Source: Sphingomonas vulcanisoli
Lineage (GTDB): Bacteria > Pseudomonadota > Alphaproteobacteria > Sphingomonadales > Sphingomonadaceae
Reading direction: 5' to 3'
Assembly (NCBI RefSeq): GCF_011761305.1
Contig: NZ_JAAOZC010000001.1
Location: 434,001-498,000 of the forward strand
Length of the DNA: 64,000 nucleotides
Position 1 is the first letter of the stretch. Each line of letters starts with the position of its first letter. Of this stretch, positions 18,551-27,702 are shown piece after piece. Made by a program: the position numbers and the translations under genes. The notes beneath the pieces were generated by a model, which was given only the letters and a program-made list of their open reading frames with translations, searched no databases and was not told the DNA's origin.

Positions 18551-19027
18551 ATGGCGACCGAAGAGAAGCAGCCGATGCTGGTTGAGGGCTATGACATGCT
18601 CAATACCGAGCTGTCGCGCCTCAGGATCGAGCGGCCGCAGATCATCGACGCGATCGAGGATGCGCGCGCGCACGGCGATCTGTCCGAAAACGCCGAATAT
18701 CATGCCGCCAAGGAGCGCCAGGGCCAGGTCGAGGCGATGATCGCCGATATCGAGGACAAGCTCAGCCGCGCGCTGATCATCGATCCCAAGACGCTCTCGG
18801 GCGACAAGGTGGTGTTCGGCGCCACGGTGACCTTGCTCGACGAGGATGACAAGCCGGTGAAATATCAGCTTGTCGGCCAGACCGAGGCTGACGCCAAATC
18901 GGGCCGCATCTCTTACAATTCGCCGCTTGGCCGCGCGCTGATCGGCCGCCGCGTGAAGGATGACGTGGAGGTGACCGTGCCCTCGGGCGATCGCTATTAC
19001 GTCGTCGAGAAGATCGAGTTCATTTGA
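18551..19027 (+). CDS. greA: Transcription elongation factor GreA
   Basis: This 158-residue factor rescues backtracked RNA polymerase. The N-terminal coiled coil contains the diagnostic [21 protein letters not shown] with the acidic tip that stimulates RNA cleavage. The C-terminal FKBP-like domain has [21 protein letters not shown]. Start taken at ATG 18551 (MATEEKQPM), which gives the family length; a tandem ATG at 18548 is equally placed after the AAGGGG ribosome site. It follows carB closely on the same strand, a common alphaproteobacterial order. Confidence 0.95.
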   Translation: MATEEKQPMLVEGYDMLNTELSRLRIERPQIIDAIEDARAHGDLSENAEYHAAKERQGQVEAMIADIEDKLSRALIIDPKTLSGDKVVFGATVTLLDEDDKPVKYQLVGQTEADAKSGRISYNSPLGRALIGRRVKDDVEVTVPSGDRYYVVEKIEFI

Positions 19028-19036
19028 CGTGAAAGT

Positions 19037-19166
19037 TCCTCCCCGTAACGGGGAGGGGGACCAGCCGCAGGCTGGTGGAGGGGGCTCTCAACAAGCGGTA
19101 CGCCTCGTCGATAGCCCCCTCCACCACCCGCTTCGCGGGCGGTCCCCTTTCCCATGCTGGGGAGGA
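19037..19166. repeat. Paired inverted repeat (CCTCCCCG...CGGGGAGGGGGACC type)
   Basis: A compound element directly behind greA. Each side has an outer CCTCCCC/GGGGAGG hairpin, then a GGGACC/GGTCCC unit, then GAGGGGGCT facing AGCCCCCTC in the middle. It is the same design as 57274-57400. Its right end provides the GGAGGAG ribosome site of the rhomboid gene. Confidence 0.85.
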
Positions 19167-19174
19167 GTTGCGCT

Positions 19175-19801
19175 GTGAAGACCGCCCGTCCCGAAACCAC
19201 GATCGCGGTGGCGGCGGTCACCGTTATTGCCTTTTTCCTCGTCCAGGCGACAGGGCAGGTGCCGCTTGCCGATATGCTCGGCGGCTTCGTTTCCGCACGC
19301 TTCGATGGGCTGGTCATTCCGCGCGCGCTGCCGCTGGTGCTGACGCCGCTCAGCGCGACCTTGTTGCATGCCGGGCTGATCCACCTGGGCGTCAATCTGC
19401 TGACGTTGATCTTCTGCGGGCGGGAAGTGGAGGTGGCGCTCGGCCGCTGGCCGACTTTGCTGCTCTACGGCATCGGTGCTTATGCCGCCGCCGCGATGCA
19501 ATTTGCGGTCGGGCCCCATTCGACCGTGCCGATGATCGGCGCGTCGGGCGCGATCTCGGCCTTCGTCGGCGCTTATGCGATGTTGTATGGCCAGCGCCGC
19601 GCATCGAACCTTTCGCCCGCGCTGGCGCGCTGGGTGCACATCCTGTGGCTGGCGGCGACCTGGATCGGCCTGCAGCTCTTGCTGGGCATCGCGATGCTGG
19701 CCGGCGGCATTGCCGTCGCCGCTGCCGCGCACGTCGGCGGTTTTTTCGCGGGAATATTGCTGGCGCGGCCGCTGCTTCGCTGGCGCTACCGCCGCGCCTG
19801 A
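19175..19801 (+). CDS. Rhomboid family intramembrane serine protease
   Basis: A 208-residue polytopic membrane protein with about six helices. The catalytic serine is in GASGAISAF (S124) and the catalytic histidine in AAHVGGFFAG (H186), the two halves of the rhomboid dyad. HAGLIHLGVNLL is the conserved helix 2 motif (usually HxxxxHxxxN; here H66, H70 and N74). It should cut membrane-anchored substrates in the inner membrane. GTG at 19175 is preceded by GGAGGAG seven bases away; an upstream in-frame ATG at 19154 lies inside the repeat and is less likely. Confidence 0.9.
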   Translation: MKTARPETTIAVAAVTVIAFFLVQATGQVPLADMLGGFVSARFDGLVIPRALPLVLTPLSATLLHAGLIHLGVNLLTLIFCGREVEVALGRWPTLLLYGIGAYAAAAMQFAVGPHSTVPMIGASGAISAFVGAYAMLYGQRRASNLSPALARWVHILWLAATWIGLQLLLGIAMLAGGIAVAAAAHVGGFFAGILLARPLLRWRYRRA

Positions 19802-19823
19802 TCCTCCCCTTTGTGCGGAGGAT
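19801..19823. terminator. Hairpin between convergent genes
   Basis: ATCCTCC at the rhomboid stop pairs with GGAGGAT around a nine-base loop, in the 30-base gap between two convergent genes. There is no clear T-run, so a terminator role is tentative. Confidence 0.4.
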
Positions 19824-19831
19824 CAGAAGGC

Positions 19832-20050
19832 TCAGGCCTGCAGATCGGGTTCCAGCAGACGGTGGAGGTGGACCACCACATAGCGCATTTCGGCATCGTC
19901 CACCGATCGCTGCGCCGCCCCGCGCCAGGCTTTTTCGGCGCTGGCGAAATCGGGATAGAAGCCGACCACGTCCAGCTTGGAGAGATCATCGAACTCCAGC
20001 TTGGTGGGATCCTTGACGCGGCCGCCGACGACGAGATGTAGCTTGCTCAT
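19832..20050 (-). CDS. DUF4170 domain protein
   Basis: A 72-residue protein matching the DUF4170 family, small alphaproteobacterial proteins of unknown function. It begins MSKLHLVVGGRVKDP and contains VVGFYPDFASAEKAWRGAAQ and MRYVVVHLHRLLEP, the usual conserved blocks. It follows mlaC by about 40 bases on the same strand and may share its transcript. Cytoplasmic, no signal or membrane segment. Confidence 0.82.
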   Translation of the reverse strand: MSKLHLVVGGRVKDPTKLEFDDLSKLDVVGFYPDFASAEKAWRGAAQRSVDDAEMRYVVVHLHRLLEPDLQA

Positions 20051-20093
20051 GCCCGGATAATCCCCGTTTTCGGCGGCGCTTGCAACCGCAAGC

Positions 20094-20690
20094 TTAGCCG
20101 CGTGACTTCATGATCCGGACAAGCGCATCGAATCCCTGCCGCTGGATAACGCTATCGAAATCGGCAGCCTGCGCCATCGCGACATTGATGCCCGCCACGG
20201 TGATGTTGGCTACTTTCCACGCGCCGTTGACCTGCATCAGCGTCCAGGTCGCGCGGACCGGCTGGCGGCCCGGCTTCTGGATCGTGGTCACCACATTGGC
20301 GCCGCCGCCGGGCGCGGGCGAGGCGGAAACGACCTTCACTCTCGCATCGGCATAGTTGAGCAGATTATCGCTATAGGTGCCGACCAGATAGGTGGGCAGC
20401 GCGCTCTTGTAGGCGGCCAGCTGCGCGGGCGTTATGGTCGATACCCAGCGGCGGATCAGCCGTGTCCCCATCTCGTCTACCGCGACATTCTGCGCGAGCA
20501 AGGCGCGGAACTTGGCCTTCGCCGTGCCCTTGTCGGCGTTGGCGGCGGCGAAGGCATCGGTGGTCAGCGTCTGCACGAAGCGCTGCGGATCGGAGGTGTC
20601 TACCGCCGCCGCCGCGGGCGCGAAAAGGGCAGGCGTGGCGAAGCTGGTAGTAAGGGCGAGGGCGGCGAAAGCCGTGCGGAACTTGGTCAT
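20094..20690 (-). CDS. mlaC: MlaC-type phospholipid-binding periplasmic protein
   Basis: A 198-residue secreted protein of the MlaC/Ttg2D family, which ferries phospholipids between the outer membrane and the MlaFEDB ABC transporter. The signal peptide ends near LFAPAAAA. The mature region has FVQTLTTDAF, the ENMG-like MGTRLIRRW stretch, LVGTYSDNLLNYAD, and WKVANITVAGINVAMAQAADFDSVI, all in family order. The permease and ATPase genes mlaE-mlaF are about 37 kb away at 57464-59019, so the system is split in this genome. Start ATG at 20690 with GAGAGAGA upstream. Confidence 0.85.
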   Translation of the reverse strand: MTKFRTAFAALALTTSFATPALFAPAAAAVDTSDPQRFVQTLTTDAFAAANADKGTAKAKFRALLAQNVAVDEMGTRLIRRWVSTITPAQLAAYKSALPTYLVGTYSDNLLNYADARVKVVSASPAPGGGANVVTTIQKPGRQPVRATWTLMQVNGAWKVANITVAGINVAMAQAADFDSVIQRQGFDALVRIMKSRG

Positions 20691-20778
20691 CTGTCTCTCT
20701 CATTGTGGCCGGTTCGACGGCAATAAGGCTGCGGCGGCAATATCGTTCCGCAGGTGAACGAAGCATTGCACCCGGTAA

Positions 20779-20900
20779 GCCCTCTCCCGCTTTCGCGGGA
20801 GAGGAGGGGCCCGCGCGAAGCGTGGGAGGTGAGGGTCTTTTTGCCAGGTCGAAAGAAGAAGACCCTCACCCAACCCTCTCCCGTGAAGACGGGAGAGGGC
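20779..20900. repeat. Paired inverted repeat (CCCTCTCCCG...CGGGAGAGG type)
   Basis: Outer hairpins CCCTCTCCCGCTTTCGCGGG and CCCTCTCCCG-TGAAGA-CGGGAGAGGG flank inner GGTGAGGGTC facing GACCCTCACC. The element fills the gap between mlaC and the next operon. Confidence 0.85.
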
Positions 20901-20908
20901 TATTTGCT

Positions 20909-21334
20909 TCAGGATTGGACCTTAGTCTTCGCCGCCGCCAGCCCCTCGGCGGCCGCCGTGCCCGCCACCTCGGTCAGCGCGCCGAACAGCTTGGCGGCCT
21001 GTTCGCGCAGACCCTCGATCGACAGGCCCTGCTCGTCGAGCGCCTGTACGCCTGCCTCCCGGCCGGCCTCGATCGCCGCCGCGGCGGCATCGCCGATGCG
21101 CGTGCCGAGCGGGGCGAGCAGCGCCTTTTCACGGTCGCCGCGGGGCAGCAGCGCGCCCGCCGCAGCCCCCAGCGCGAGGCCGGAAAGCAAAGCGATCAGC
21201 GGATTGCCGCCGATCCCCTCGATCGCGCCCTGCGTGGCGGCCGATGCCTTGTCACGCGCGGTTTCATACGCACTGACGACTTTCTGGGTGACCAGGCTCT
21301 GGTTCGGTTCGATATCGTTGGCGGCTTTACTCAT
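20909..21334 (-). CDS. Hypothetical membrane-associated protein, end of YqjD/YqjE-type operon
   Basis: A 141-residue protein, last of four overlapping genes. It has a central Gly/Ala hydrophobic segment (LIALLSGLALGAAAGALLP) bounded by charged amphipathic helices rich in Ala, Glu and Lys, resembling the ElaB/YqjD type of stress-induced membrane-bound proteins. I do not recognise a precise family. ATG 21334 overlaps the previous stop (TGATG) and follows GGAGG at seven bases; a GTG one codon earlier is possible. Confidence 0.7.
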   Translation of the reverse strand: MSKAANDIEPNQSLVTQKVVSAYETARDKASAATQGAIEGIGGNPLIALLSGLALGAAAGALLPRGDREKALLAPLGTRIGDAAAAAIEAGREAGVQALDEQGLSIEGLREQAAKLFGALTEVAGTAAAEGLAAAKTKVQS

Positions 21335-21606
21335 CACTCTTCCTCCTCGGATTTGCGAAATCGGGTGAACAGGCCGATGCCGAGCAAGGCGGCCACGCCC
21401 GCGGCGGCGGCGCCGGTGACGAGGGGGCGGCTTTTCGCGGCTTCCACCGCGCCCTCGGCGATCGCCTCGCCCTTGCGCTTGATTCCTTCGACCGCCTCGC
21501 CCGCGATGCGCTTGGGGCGCAGCCGGCCCTGGATTTCCTGCGCGGTGGCCAGTACTTGCTCGCGCGCCCGCGCGGCATCGGCCTTGGCTTTGCCGATGTC
21601 GCTCAT
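21334..21606 (-). CDS. DUF3618-like small membrane protein
   Basis: A 90-residue protein starting MSDIGKAKADAARAREQV, with an amphipathic helix, RLRPKRIAGEAVEGIKRKGEAI and a C-terminal hydrophobic segment LVTGAAAAGVAALLGIGLF followed by a charged tail. This order fits DUF3618, a family of small membrane-anchored proteins of unknown role. The ATG overlaps the preceding stop by four bases, so I use 21606 rather than the longer open frame to 21648. Confidence 0.72.
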   Translation of the reverse strand: MSDIGKAKADAARAREQVLATAQEIQGRLRPKRIAGEAVEGIKRKGEAIAEGAVEAAKSRPLVTGAAAAGVAALLGIGLFTRFRKSEEEE

Positions 21607-21935
21607 TCGGGCGCCTTCGAAACTTTCGAGACCGCGATCCCGACGCACACGCCCGCGATCAGCAAAACGATGACCGCCGCCACCGCAAGGCCGCCGGCCA
21701 CCCCCAGCCAGGCCGCCAGCGCCATGCCGAATGCCGCGATCAATACGATCAGCGCCGCCTGCACCAGCAGGATCGCGGTCACGATCAGCGGCACCGCGAT
21801 CTTGGCGCGATCGACCCAGGCGAGCGCCGTGCTTTTGACGACGCCGATCTCGGCCTTCACATAGGCCTTGGTCTCATCGATCAGCCGCGCGATCAGCTCG
21901 CGGACCGATTCCTCCTTCCCCCCCACAGGCGTCAA
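21603..21935 (-). CDS. YqjE/holin-X-like two-helix membrane protein
   Basis: A 110-residue protein with an N-terminal amphipathic helix (VRELIARLIDETKAYVKAEIG) and two long hydrophobic helices (IAVPLIVTAILLVQAALIVLI and AAVIVLLIAGVCVGIAV). Proteins like this are usually named phage holin family or YqjE; E. coli yqjD-yqjE are neighbours just as here. There is no lysis gene nearby, so a phage role is unlikely. The TTG start overlaps the preceding TGA (TTGA); a GTG three codons later is an alternative. Confidence 0.75.
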   Translation of the reverse strand: MTPVGGKEESVRELIARLIDETKAYVKAEIGVVKSTALAWVDRAKIAVPLIVTAILLVQAALIVLIAAFGMALAAWLGVAGGLAVAAVIVLLIAGVCVGIAVSKVSKAPE

Positions 21936-22441
21936 GCGTCGCTCGTCGGCTTCGTGGGTTTTGCATCTGCAAGTTTGTTGGCGCTGTCCATGCCGGCTTT
22001 GGCGAGCCGGGCGATGATGAAGCCTAGCACCGCCGCCGTACCAACCGCCACTGCCGGCGCCTTGGCGACGAGATCGCGGGCTTCGGTGAACAGTTCGTCC
22101 ACATCCTTGCCCTTCAGCGCTTCGTTGAACGTCTCGATTCCCGACGACGCCCGGCGCGCATAATCGCCATATTGGCTGCCGATCTTGTCATCGACCTGCG
22201 CGGCGGCATCGTTGATCAAAGCCAGCAGCTCGTCGAGCGCGCCGGTCGCCCGCTCCTTGCCCTGCACGGCATAATCGCGGGCCTTGTCGTAACCCTGCGT
22301 GCGCCAGCCCTCGATCTTGTCGAAGAAGGCGGCATTGCCGCCGCTGCCGCCGTTGCCGAAATCGCTCTTGATGTCGTCGCCACTTACGCCGGCGCCGTTG
22401 ATGACGTGATCGGTGCCCTCGGGCAGGTCGGTATCGGCCAT
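21932..22441 (-). CDS. YqjD/ElaB-like membrane-anchored protein
   Basis: A 169-residue protein, first of the four-gene operon. The first about 60 residues are polar (TDLPEGTDHVINGAG); a helical repeat region with KARDYAVQGKERATGALDEL follows; then DELFTEARDLVAKAPAVAVG leads into a hydrophobic helix and a charged tail. This resembles DUF883 proteins (YqjD, ElaB), C-tail-anchored proteins linked to ribosome association in stationary phase in E. coli. The ATG at 22441 is chosen; the longer open frame upstream is antisense to eno. Confidence 0.72.
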   Translation of the reverse strand: MADTDLPEGTDHVINGAGVSGDDIKSDFGNGGSGGNAAFFDKIEGWRTQGYDKARDYAVQGKERATGALDELLALINDAAAQVDDKIGSQYGDYARRASSGIETFNEALKGKDVDELFTEARDLVAKAPAVAVGTAAVLGFIIARLAKAGMDSANKLADAKPTKPTSDA

Positions 22442-22588
22442 GACTCGGTCTCCAAAAATCCCGTGTTTTGCCACTCTAACACAGACGCGCTTGCCTGCGT
22501 TCCATATCGCAGGCGGAATTATTGCCTGTTTGCCGCGCGCCCGATAGAGGCTGGCGCAATTCCTCCCAAATTTCCGAAAGGCCCTTGA

Positions 22589-23866
<1,278 letters not shown>

Positions 23867-23872
23867 GCGGTG

Positions 23873-23888
23873 GGCCGGTCTCCCGGCC
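23873..23888 (+). terminator. Short hairpin after eno
   Basis: GGCCGG pairs with CCGGCC around a four-base loop six bases after the eno stop. No T-run follows, so it is at best a weak or Rho-assisted end. Confidence 0.35.
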
Positions 23889-23999
23889 AGGGTCTGACCG
23901 CATGCAATAAATAAGTCCGCCGAGCCGTGCATCCTTGGCGGCGGCTCGTCGTTATCGCGTGCATGTATCAGTTGCTTTGCTGTTGTTTTAATTATGTTT

Positions 24000-24300
24000 T
24001 TTTTGCGCACCTCGATTTCTCGTGCCGGTGAGCCCAGAGACGCGCAATTTTGTGCAGGCGTTGGGCGATCAAGGCGCCTTCGGTCCGCAAAGGGCGCCCC
24101 GATTCCCGGCCTCACTCTACCCACCGATACTACGCCGACGACGACCCCAGCCGAAGATCTCGGCAATGGCGGCACCAGCAACGTCCCCGAGCCTTCGGTG
24201 TGGATGATGATGATCGGAGGGTTCCGGTGATGGCAACGACCGCGATGGTCGCGCCCCCCGTGCGCCACGCGCTCTACGCCGCCACCGCGCCGGCCCACCA
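24000..24300 (+). pseudogene. Remnant of a PEP-CTERM protein gene
   Basis: In this otherwise gene-free stretch, one reading frame ends in VPEPSVWMMMIGGF at 24183-24224, an almost perfect start of a PEP-CTERM sorting signal (PEP motif, Trp, hydrophobic helix). The frame stops four bases later. A shift of one base continues as VM-TTAM and a basic-looking tail, as expected of a PEP-CTERM helix and arginine cluster broken by small deletions. Upstream sequence shows no intact protein. I read it as a decayed exosortase substrate. The rest of 23890-24418 shows nothing else I can support. Confidence 0.5.
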
Positions 24301-24418
24301 GCGCCGCCTCACCGCCGCCTATGACGCGACCGAGCCCTGCGCAGCACCAACGCTCGCTATCGCTGCCGATTGAGCCTTAGCGGCGGTCGCGCAGCGTCGG
24401 CGCCGAACTGGACGAGCT

Positions 24419-24826
24419 TCAGCCCTTTTCCGTCGTCTCGCCCGTCCACTCATCATTCTCATGATCGCGATCGGCCTGTTCCTTGGTCTTGTGGATCACG
24501 CCGTCCTTATGTTCGGGCGGGCCGTAGATTGTGTAGAGTCGCAGCGGCGTGGCGCCGGTGTTGATGACATTGTGGCGCGCGCCCGCGGGGACGATCACCG
24601 CGAAATCATCCTCCACTGCATTGGCGACGCCGTCGATCCGCACCTCGCCCGATCCTTCCTCGATTCGGAAGAATTGATCGCGGTCCTCATGGACCTCTTC
24701 GCCGATCTCCTCACCCGGTTGCAGCGTCATCAGCACGAGCTGGAGATGCGCGCCGGTGTAGAGAACTTGGCGAAAATCCTCGTTCGCCACGGTCAGCTTT
24801 TCGATATTGTCGCAATAGCCCTTCAT
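24419..24826 (-). CDS. Cupin domain protein
   Basis: A 135-residue single-domain cupin. The first cupin motif is around LQPGEEIGEEVHEDRDQFFRIEEGSGEV and the second around VIVPAGARHNVINTG; these contribute the metal-binding His/Glu residues. Ends in a long charged tail (KEQADRDHENDEWTG). Family function (small-molecule isomerase, dioxygenase or sensor) is not predictable. Start ATG at 24826. It is divergent from nrdA, whose control region lies between them. Confidence 0.83.
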   Translation of the reverse strand: MKGYCDNIEKLTVANEDFRQVLYTGAHLQLVLMTLQPGEEIGEEVHEDRDQFFRIEEGSGEVRIDGVANAVEDDFAVIVPAGARHNVINTGATPLRLYTIYGPPEHKDGVIHKTKEQADRDHENDEWTGETTEKG

Positions 24827-25021
24827 CGCATGCTCCTGAGCGCGGTTTCAGGCAGACAACGGCGCGTTGGGCGGCCCGTTCCCGAAACGATGGCGCCACG
24901 GCGATCATGTGGAATTGCAGCAACTTGCGTTAACCATTGAGCCTGCTGCGATTTCCTGCCGCGCAAGCGAATTTTTGCGCGGCGGATCAAAAAAGCTGCT
25001 TGCGTGGGGGGTGGCCCAATG

Positions 25022-25069
25022 ACACTATCCCTAGTGCCGAGGCCAGGGGGCCGGCACAATATTGAGATA
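25022..25069 (+). promoter_or_regulatory. Paired NrdR boxes upstream of nrdA
   Basis: Box 1 at 25022-25037 reads ACACTATCCCTAGTGC, with perfect CACTA/TAGTG arms. Box 2 at 25054-25069 (GCACAATATTGAGATA) is a weaker match to the NrdR consensus, which is roughly ACACwATATwTwGTGT. The boxes start 32 bases apart, three helical turns, which is the known spacing for cooperative NrdR binding. Box 2 overlaps the -35 element of the promoter at 25062, so bound NrdR should repress. NrdR itself is not in this window. Confidence 0.75.
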
Positions 25070-25090
25070 TTCCCGGGCGATACCTATATC
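25062..25090 (+). promoter_or_regulatory. Sigma-70 type promoter of nrdA
   Basis: TTGAGA at 25062-25067 and TATATC at 25085-25090 are separated by exactly 17 bases. The predicted start near 25097 would give a leader of about 120 bases. This leader includes a small GGGGA-GCGA-TCCCC hairpin near 25173. Confidence 0.6.
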
Positions 25091-25218
25091 GCAACGGGCA
25101 GCGCTTTCCCTGTGAAACATGGGGATGGATGGTGGCGCGCGTCTCGATTGAATCCGCCCTCTGAACTACAGTAGGGGAGCGATCCCCGAGTCGAACGAAA
25201 TAGGAACGGGGACGGGTT

Positions 25219-27096
25219 ATGGACCTTTCAGGCAGCAGCGATCGGGATAGCAACGATATGGCCACTCTTCTCGATTCTCCCCCCGCCCAGGTGGCGAGCG
25301 GCCCGAAGCTCTATGCGCTGGATGTCGATCATTCGCGCGATGCCCTGCTCACCGATTTCGGCAGGGAGACGCTCAAGGATCGCTATCTGCTGCCGGGCGA
25401 GAGCTTCCAGGATCTCTTCGTCCGCGTCGCCTCCGCCTATGCCGACGATCAGGCGCACGCCCAGCGCATCTACGATTATATCTCGAAGCTGTGGTTCATG
25501 CCCGCCACGCCGGTGCTGTCGAACGGCGGCACGGGGCGGGGGCTGCCGATCAGCTGCTTCCTCAACCAGGTCAATGACAGCCTCAACGGCATCGTCGATA
25601 CCTGGAACGAGAATGTCTGGCTGGCCTCGCGCGGCGGCGGCATCGGCACCTATTGGGGCGCGGTGCGCGGCATCGGTGAGCCGGTGGGGCTCAACGGCAA
25701 GACCAGCGGCATCATCCCCTTCGTCCGCGTGATGGATTCGCTGACGCTGGCGATCAGCCAAGGTTCGCTGCGGCGCGGATCGGCGGCGGTGTACCTCGAT
25801 GTCTCGCACCCCGAGATCGAGGAGTTCCTCGAAATCCGCAAACCCTCGGGCGACTTCAATCGCAAGGCGCTCAACCTGCACCACGGCGTGCTGCTGACCG
25901 ACGAGTTCATGGAAGCGGTGCGCACCGGCTCGAGCTTCGATCTCAAATCGCCCAAGGACGGCTCCAAGCGTGGCGAAGTCGATGCGCGCGCCTTGTTCCA
26001 GAAATTGGTCGAGACCCGGCTGGCGACGGGCGAGCCCTATATCGTTTTCTCGGATACGGTGAACCGCGCGATGCCCAAGCATCACCGCGATGCCGGCCTC
26101 AAGGTTTCGACCTCGAACCTCTGCTCGGAAATCACGCTGCCGACCGGCACGGATCAGTACGGCAAGGATCGCACCGCGGTCTGCTGCCTGTCCTCGCTCA
26201 ACCTCGAGACGTGGGATGAGTGGAACGGCGACAAGAATTTCATCGAGGATGTGATGCGCTTCCTCGACAATGTCCTGCAGGATTATATCGATCGCGCCGA
26301 GCCCGGCATGGAGCGCGCCAAATATTCGGCGGAGCGCGAGCGGTCGGTGGGCCTCGGCGTGATGGGCTTCCACAGCTTCCTCCAGGCGCGCGGCCTGCCC
26401 TTTGAGGGGGCGATGGCCAAAAGCTGGAACATGCGCATTTTCAAGCACATACAGGCGGGTGTTAACGAAGCTTCGATGCAGCTGGCGATCGAGCGCGGGC
26501 CGTGCCCCGATGCCGCCGACATGGGCGTGATGGAGCGATTCTCGTGCAAGACGGCGATCGCGCCGACCGCATCGATCAGCATCATCTGCGGCGGCACCAG
26601 CGCCTGCATCGAGCCGATCCCGGCCAACATCTACACGCACAAAACGCTGTCAGGCAGCTTCTCGATCAAGAATCCGTACCTCGAAAAGCTGCTCAGCGAG
26701 AAATCGAAGAACAGCGATGCGGTGTGGAATTCGATCCTGGAGCGCGGCGGATCGGTCCAGCACCTCGATTTCCTGAGCGCGGACGAGAAGGATTGCTACA
26801 AGACCAGCTTCGAGATCGACCAGCGCTGGCTGATCGAACTCGCCGCCGATCGCACGCCTTACATCGATCAGTCGGCCAGCCTGAACCTGTTCATCCCGGC
26901 GGATGTCGAGAAGTGGGATCTGCTGATGCTCCACTTCCGCGCCTGGGAACTGGGCATCAAATCGCTCTATTACCTCCGCTCGAAGTCGATCCAGCGCGCG
27001 GGCTTCGCCGGCGGCGTCGAAGCCGACAACACGATCGATCTGCGCCAGATCGAGGTGGAGGCGAAGGATTATGACGAGTGTCTGGCGTGCCAGTAA
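25219..27096 (+). CDS. nrdA: Ribonucleoside-diphosphate reductase, alpha subunit (class Ia)
   Basis: A 625-residue large subunit making deoxyribonucleotides. Visible features: MPATPVLSNGGTGRGLPISCFLNQ near the first active-site cysteine, the ASRGGGIG loop, NLCSEITLPT with the thiyl-radical Cys and catalytic Glu, the ATASIS loop, and a C-terminal CLACQ pair that accepts electrons from thioredoxin. There is no N-terminal ATP-cone, so overall dATP inhibition through that domain is not expected. Two starts are possible: ATG 25219 and ATG 25258, the latter after GGGATAG. NrdR boxes lie upstream. Confidence 0.93.
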   Translation: MDLSGSSDRDSNDMATLLDSPPAQVASGPKLYALDVDHSRDALLTDFGRETLKDRYLLPGESFQDLFVRVASAYADDQAHAQRIYDYISKLWFMPATPVLSNGGTGRGLPISCFLNQVNDSLNGIVDTWNENVWLASRGGGIGTYWGAVRGIGEPVGLNGKTSGIIPFVRVMDSLTLAISQGSLRRGSAAVYLDVSHPEIEEFLEIRKPSGDFNRKALNLHHGVLLTDEFMEAVRTGSSFDLKSPKDGSKRGEVDARALFQKLVETRLATGEPYIVFSDTVNRAMPKHHRDAGLKVSTSNLCSEITLPTGTDQYGKDRTAVCCLSSLNLETWDEWNGDKNFIEDVMRFLDNVLQDYIDRAEPGMERAKYSAERERSVGLGVMGFHSFLQARGLPFEGAMAKSWNMRIFKHIQAGVNEASMQLAIERGPCPDAADMGVMERFSCKTAIAPTASISIICGGTSACIEPIPANIYTHKTLSGSFSIKNPYLEKLLSEKSKNSDAVWNSILERGGSVQHLDFLSADEKDCYKTSFEIDQRWLIELAADRTPYIDQSASLNLFIPADVEKWDLLMLHFRAWELGIKSLYYLRSKSIQRAGFAGGVEADNTIDLRQIEVEAKDYDECLACQ

Positions 27097-27102
27097 AACA
27101 GA

Positions 27103-27214
27103 AAAGCCCCTCCCCTTTAGGGGAGGGGTTGGGGTGGGGGACGCCACTGATGTCAGCGCGCCGTATCTACGACTCCCCCACACCCCGACCCTCTCCCCTG
27201 AAGGGGAGAGGGGG
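27103..27214. repeat. Paired inverted repeat (CCCCTCCCCTTTAGGGGAGGGG type)
   Basis: A hairpin CCCCTCCCC-TTTA-GGGGAGGGG directly follows nrdA and faces CCTCTCCCCTGAAGGGGAGAGG, with an inner GGGGTGGGG/CCCCACACCCC pair. It could terminate nrdA and the convergent DUF2171 gene. Same family as 33748-33900. Confidence 0.85.
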
Positions 27215-27220
27215 AAGCGC

Positions 27221-27463
27221 TCAGGCCTCTTCTTCGAACGTCACCGCCACATCGGCGTTGGCGCTGAGGCGCACCTTGTCGCCTTCGACTTCGGCGATCA
27301 GGCCCTGCGAGATATAATGGTGATGGCCTTCGTGGCTGCCTTGCCCGCTGTCCTTCTTGGTCAGCTTGATGCGGTCGCCGTCGACATGATCGACGGTGCC
27401 GACATGCACGCCATCGGCGCCGATAACTTCCATATGTTCCTTGATCTGGCTGAGATCGGCCAT
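27221..27463 (-). CDS. DUF2171 domain protein
   Basis: An 80-residue protein of the DUF2171 family, small proteins with a PRC-barrel-like beta fold. It starts MADLSQIKEHMEVIGADGVHVGTVDHVDGDRIKL and ends with VRLSANADVAVTFEEEA. The ATG at 27463 follows AGGAG; the longer frame upstream is repeat sequence. It lies antisense between nrdA and nrdB. Confidence 0.82.
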   Translation of the reverse strand: MADLSQIKEHMEVIGADGVHVGTVDHVDGDRIKLTKKDSGQGSHEGHHHYISQGLIAEVEGDKVRLSANADVAVTFEEEA

Positions 27464-27540
27464 CGTCACTCTCCTGCTTGGGGTGGTTCGGATGCGGAAC
27501 GCGCGTCCCGCCGAAAAGCCGCATCCCCCCGCCATTGGCC

Positions 27541-27611
27541 GTACCCCGGCGCAGGCCGGGGTCCAGAGCCCCGGCGTTGTCGATCCTGGGCCCCGGCCTG
27601 CGCCGGGGTAC
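27541..27611. repeat. Paired inverted repeat (GTACCCCGGCG...CGCCGGGGTAC type)
   Basis: GTACCCCGGCGCAGGCCGGG faces CCCGGCCTGCGCCGGGGTAC around a short spacer. Same type as 30480-30580. Confidence 0.85.
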
Positions 27612-27702
27612 AAGAAAAACGATCTCGCCGCCGCGCCGCCTCATGCTTGGCCGCAAGCCGCACGCACCCCATATCCATCGTATCGTAAGAAGGACCGCCC
27701 AA

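Noticed and set aside
21603-21935. Possible prophage because of a holin-like protein
   Set aside because: No endolysin, integrase or structural genes nearby, and the operon matches YqjD/YqjE-type bacterial genes.
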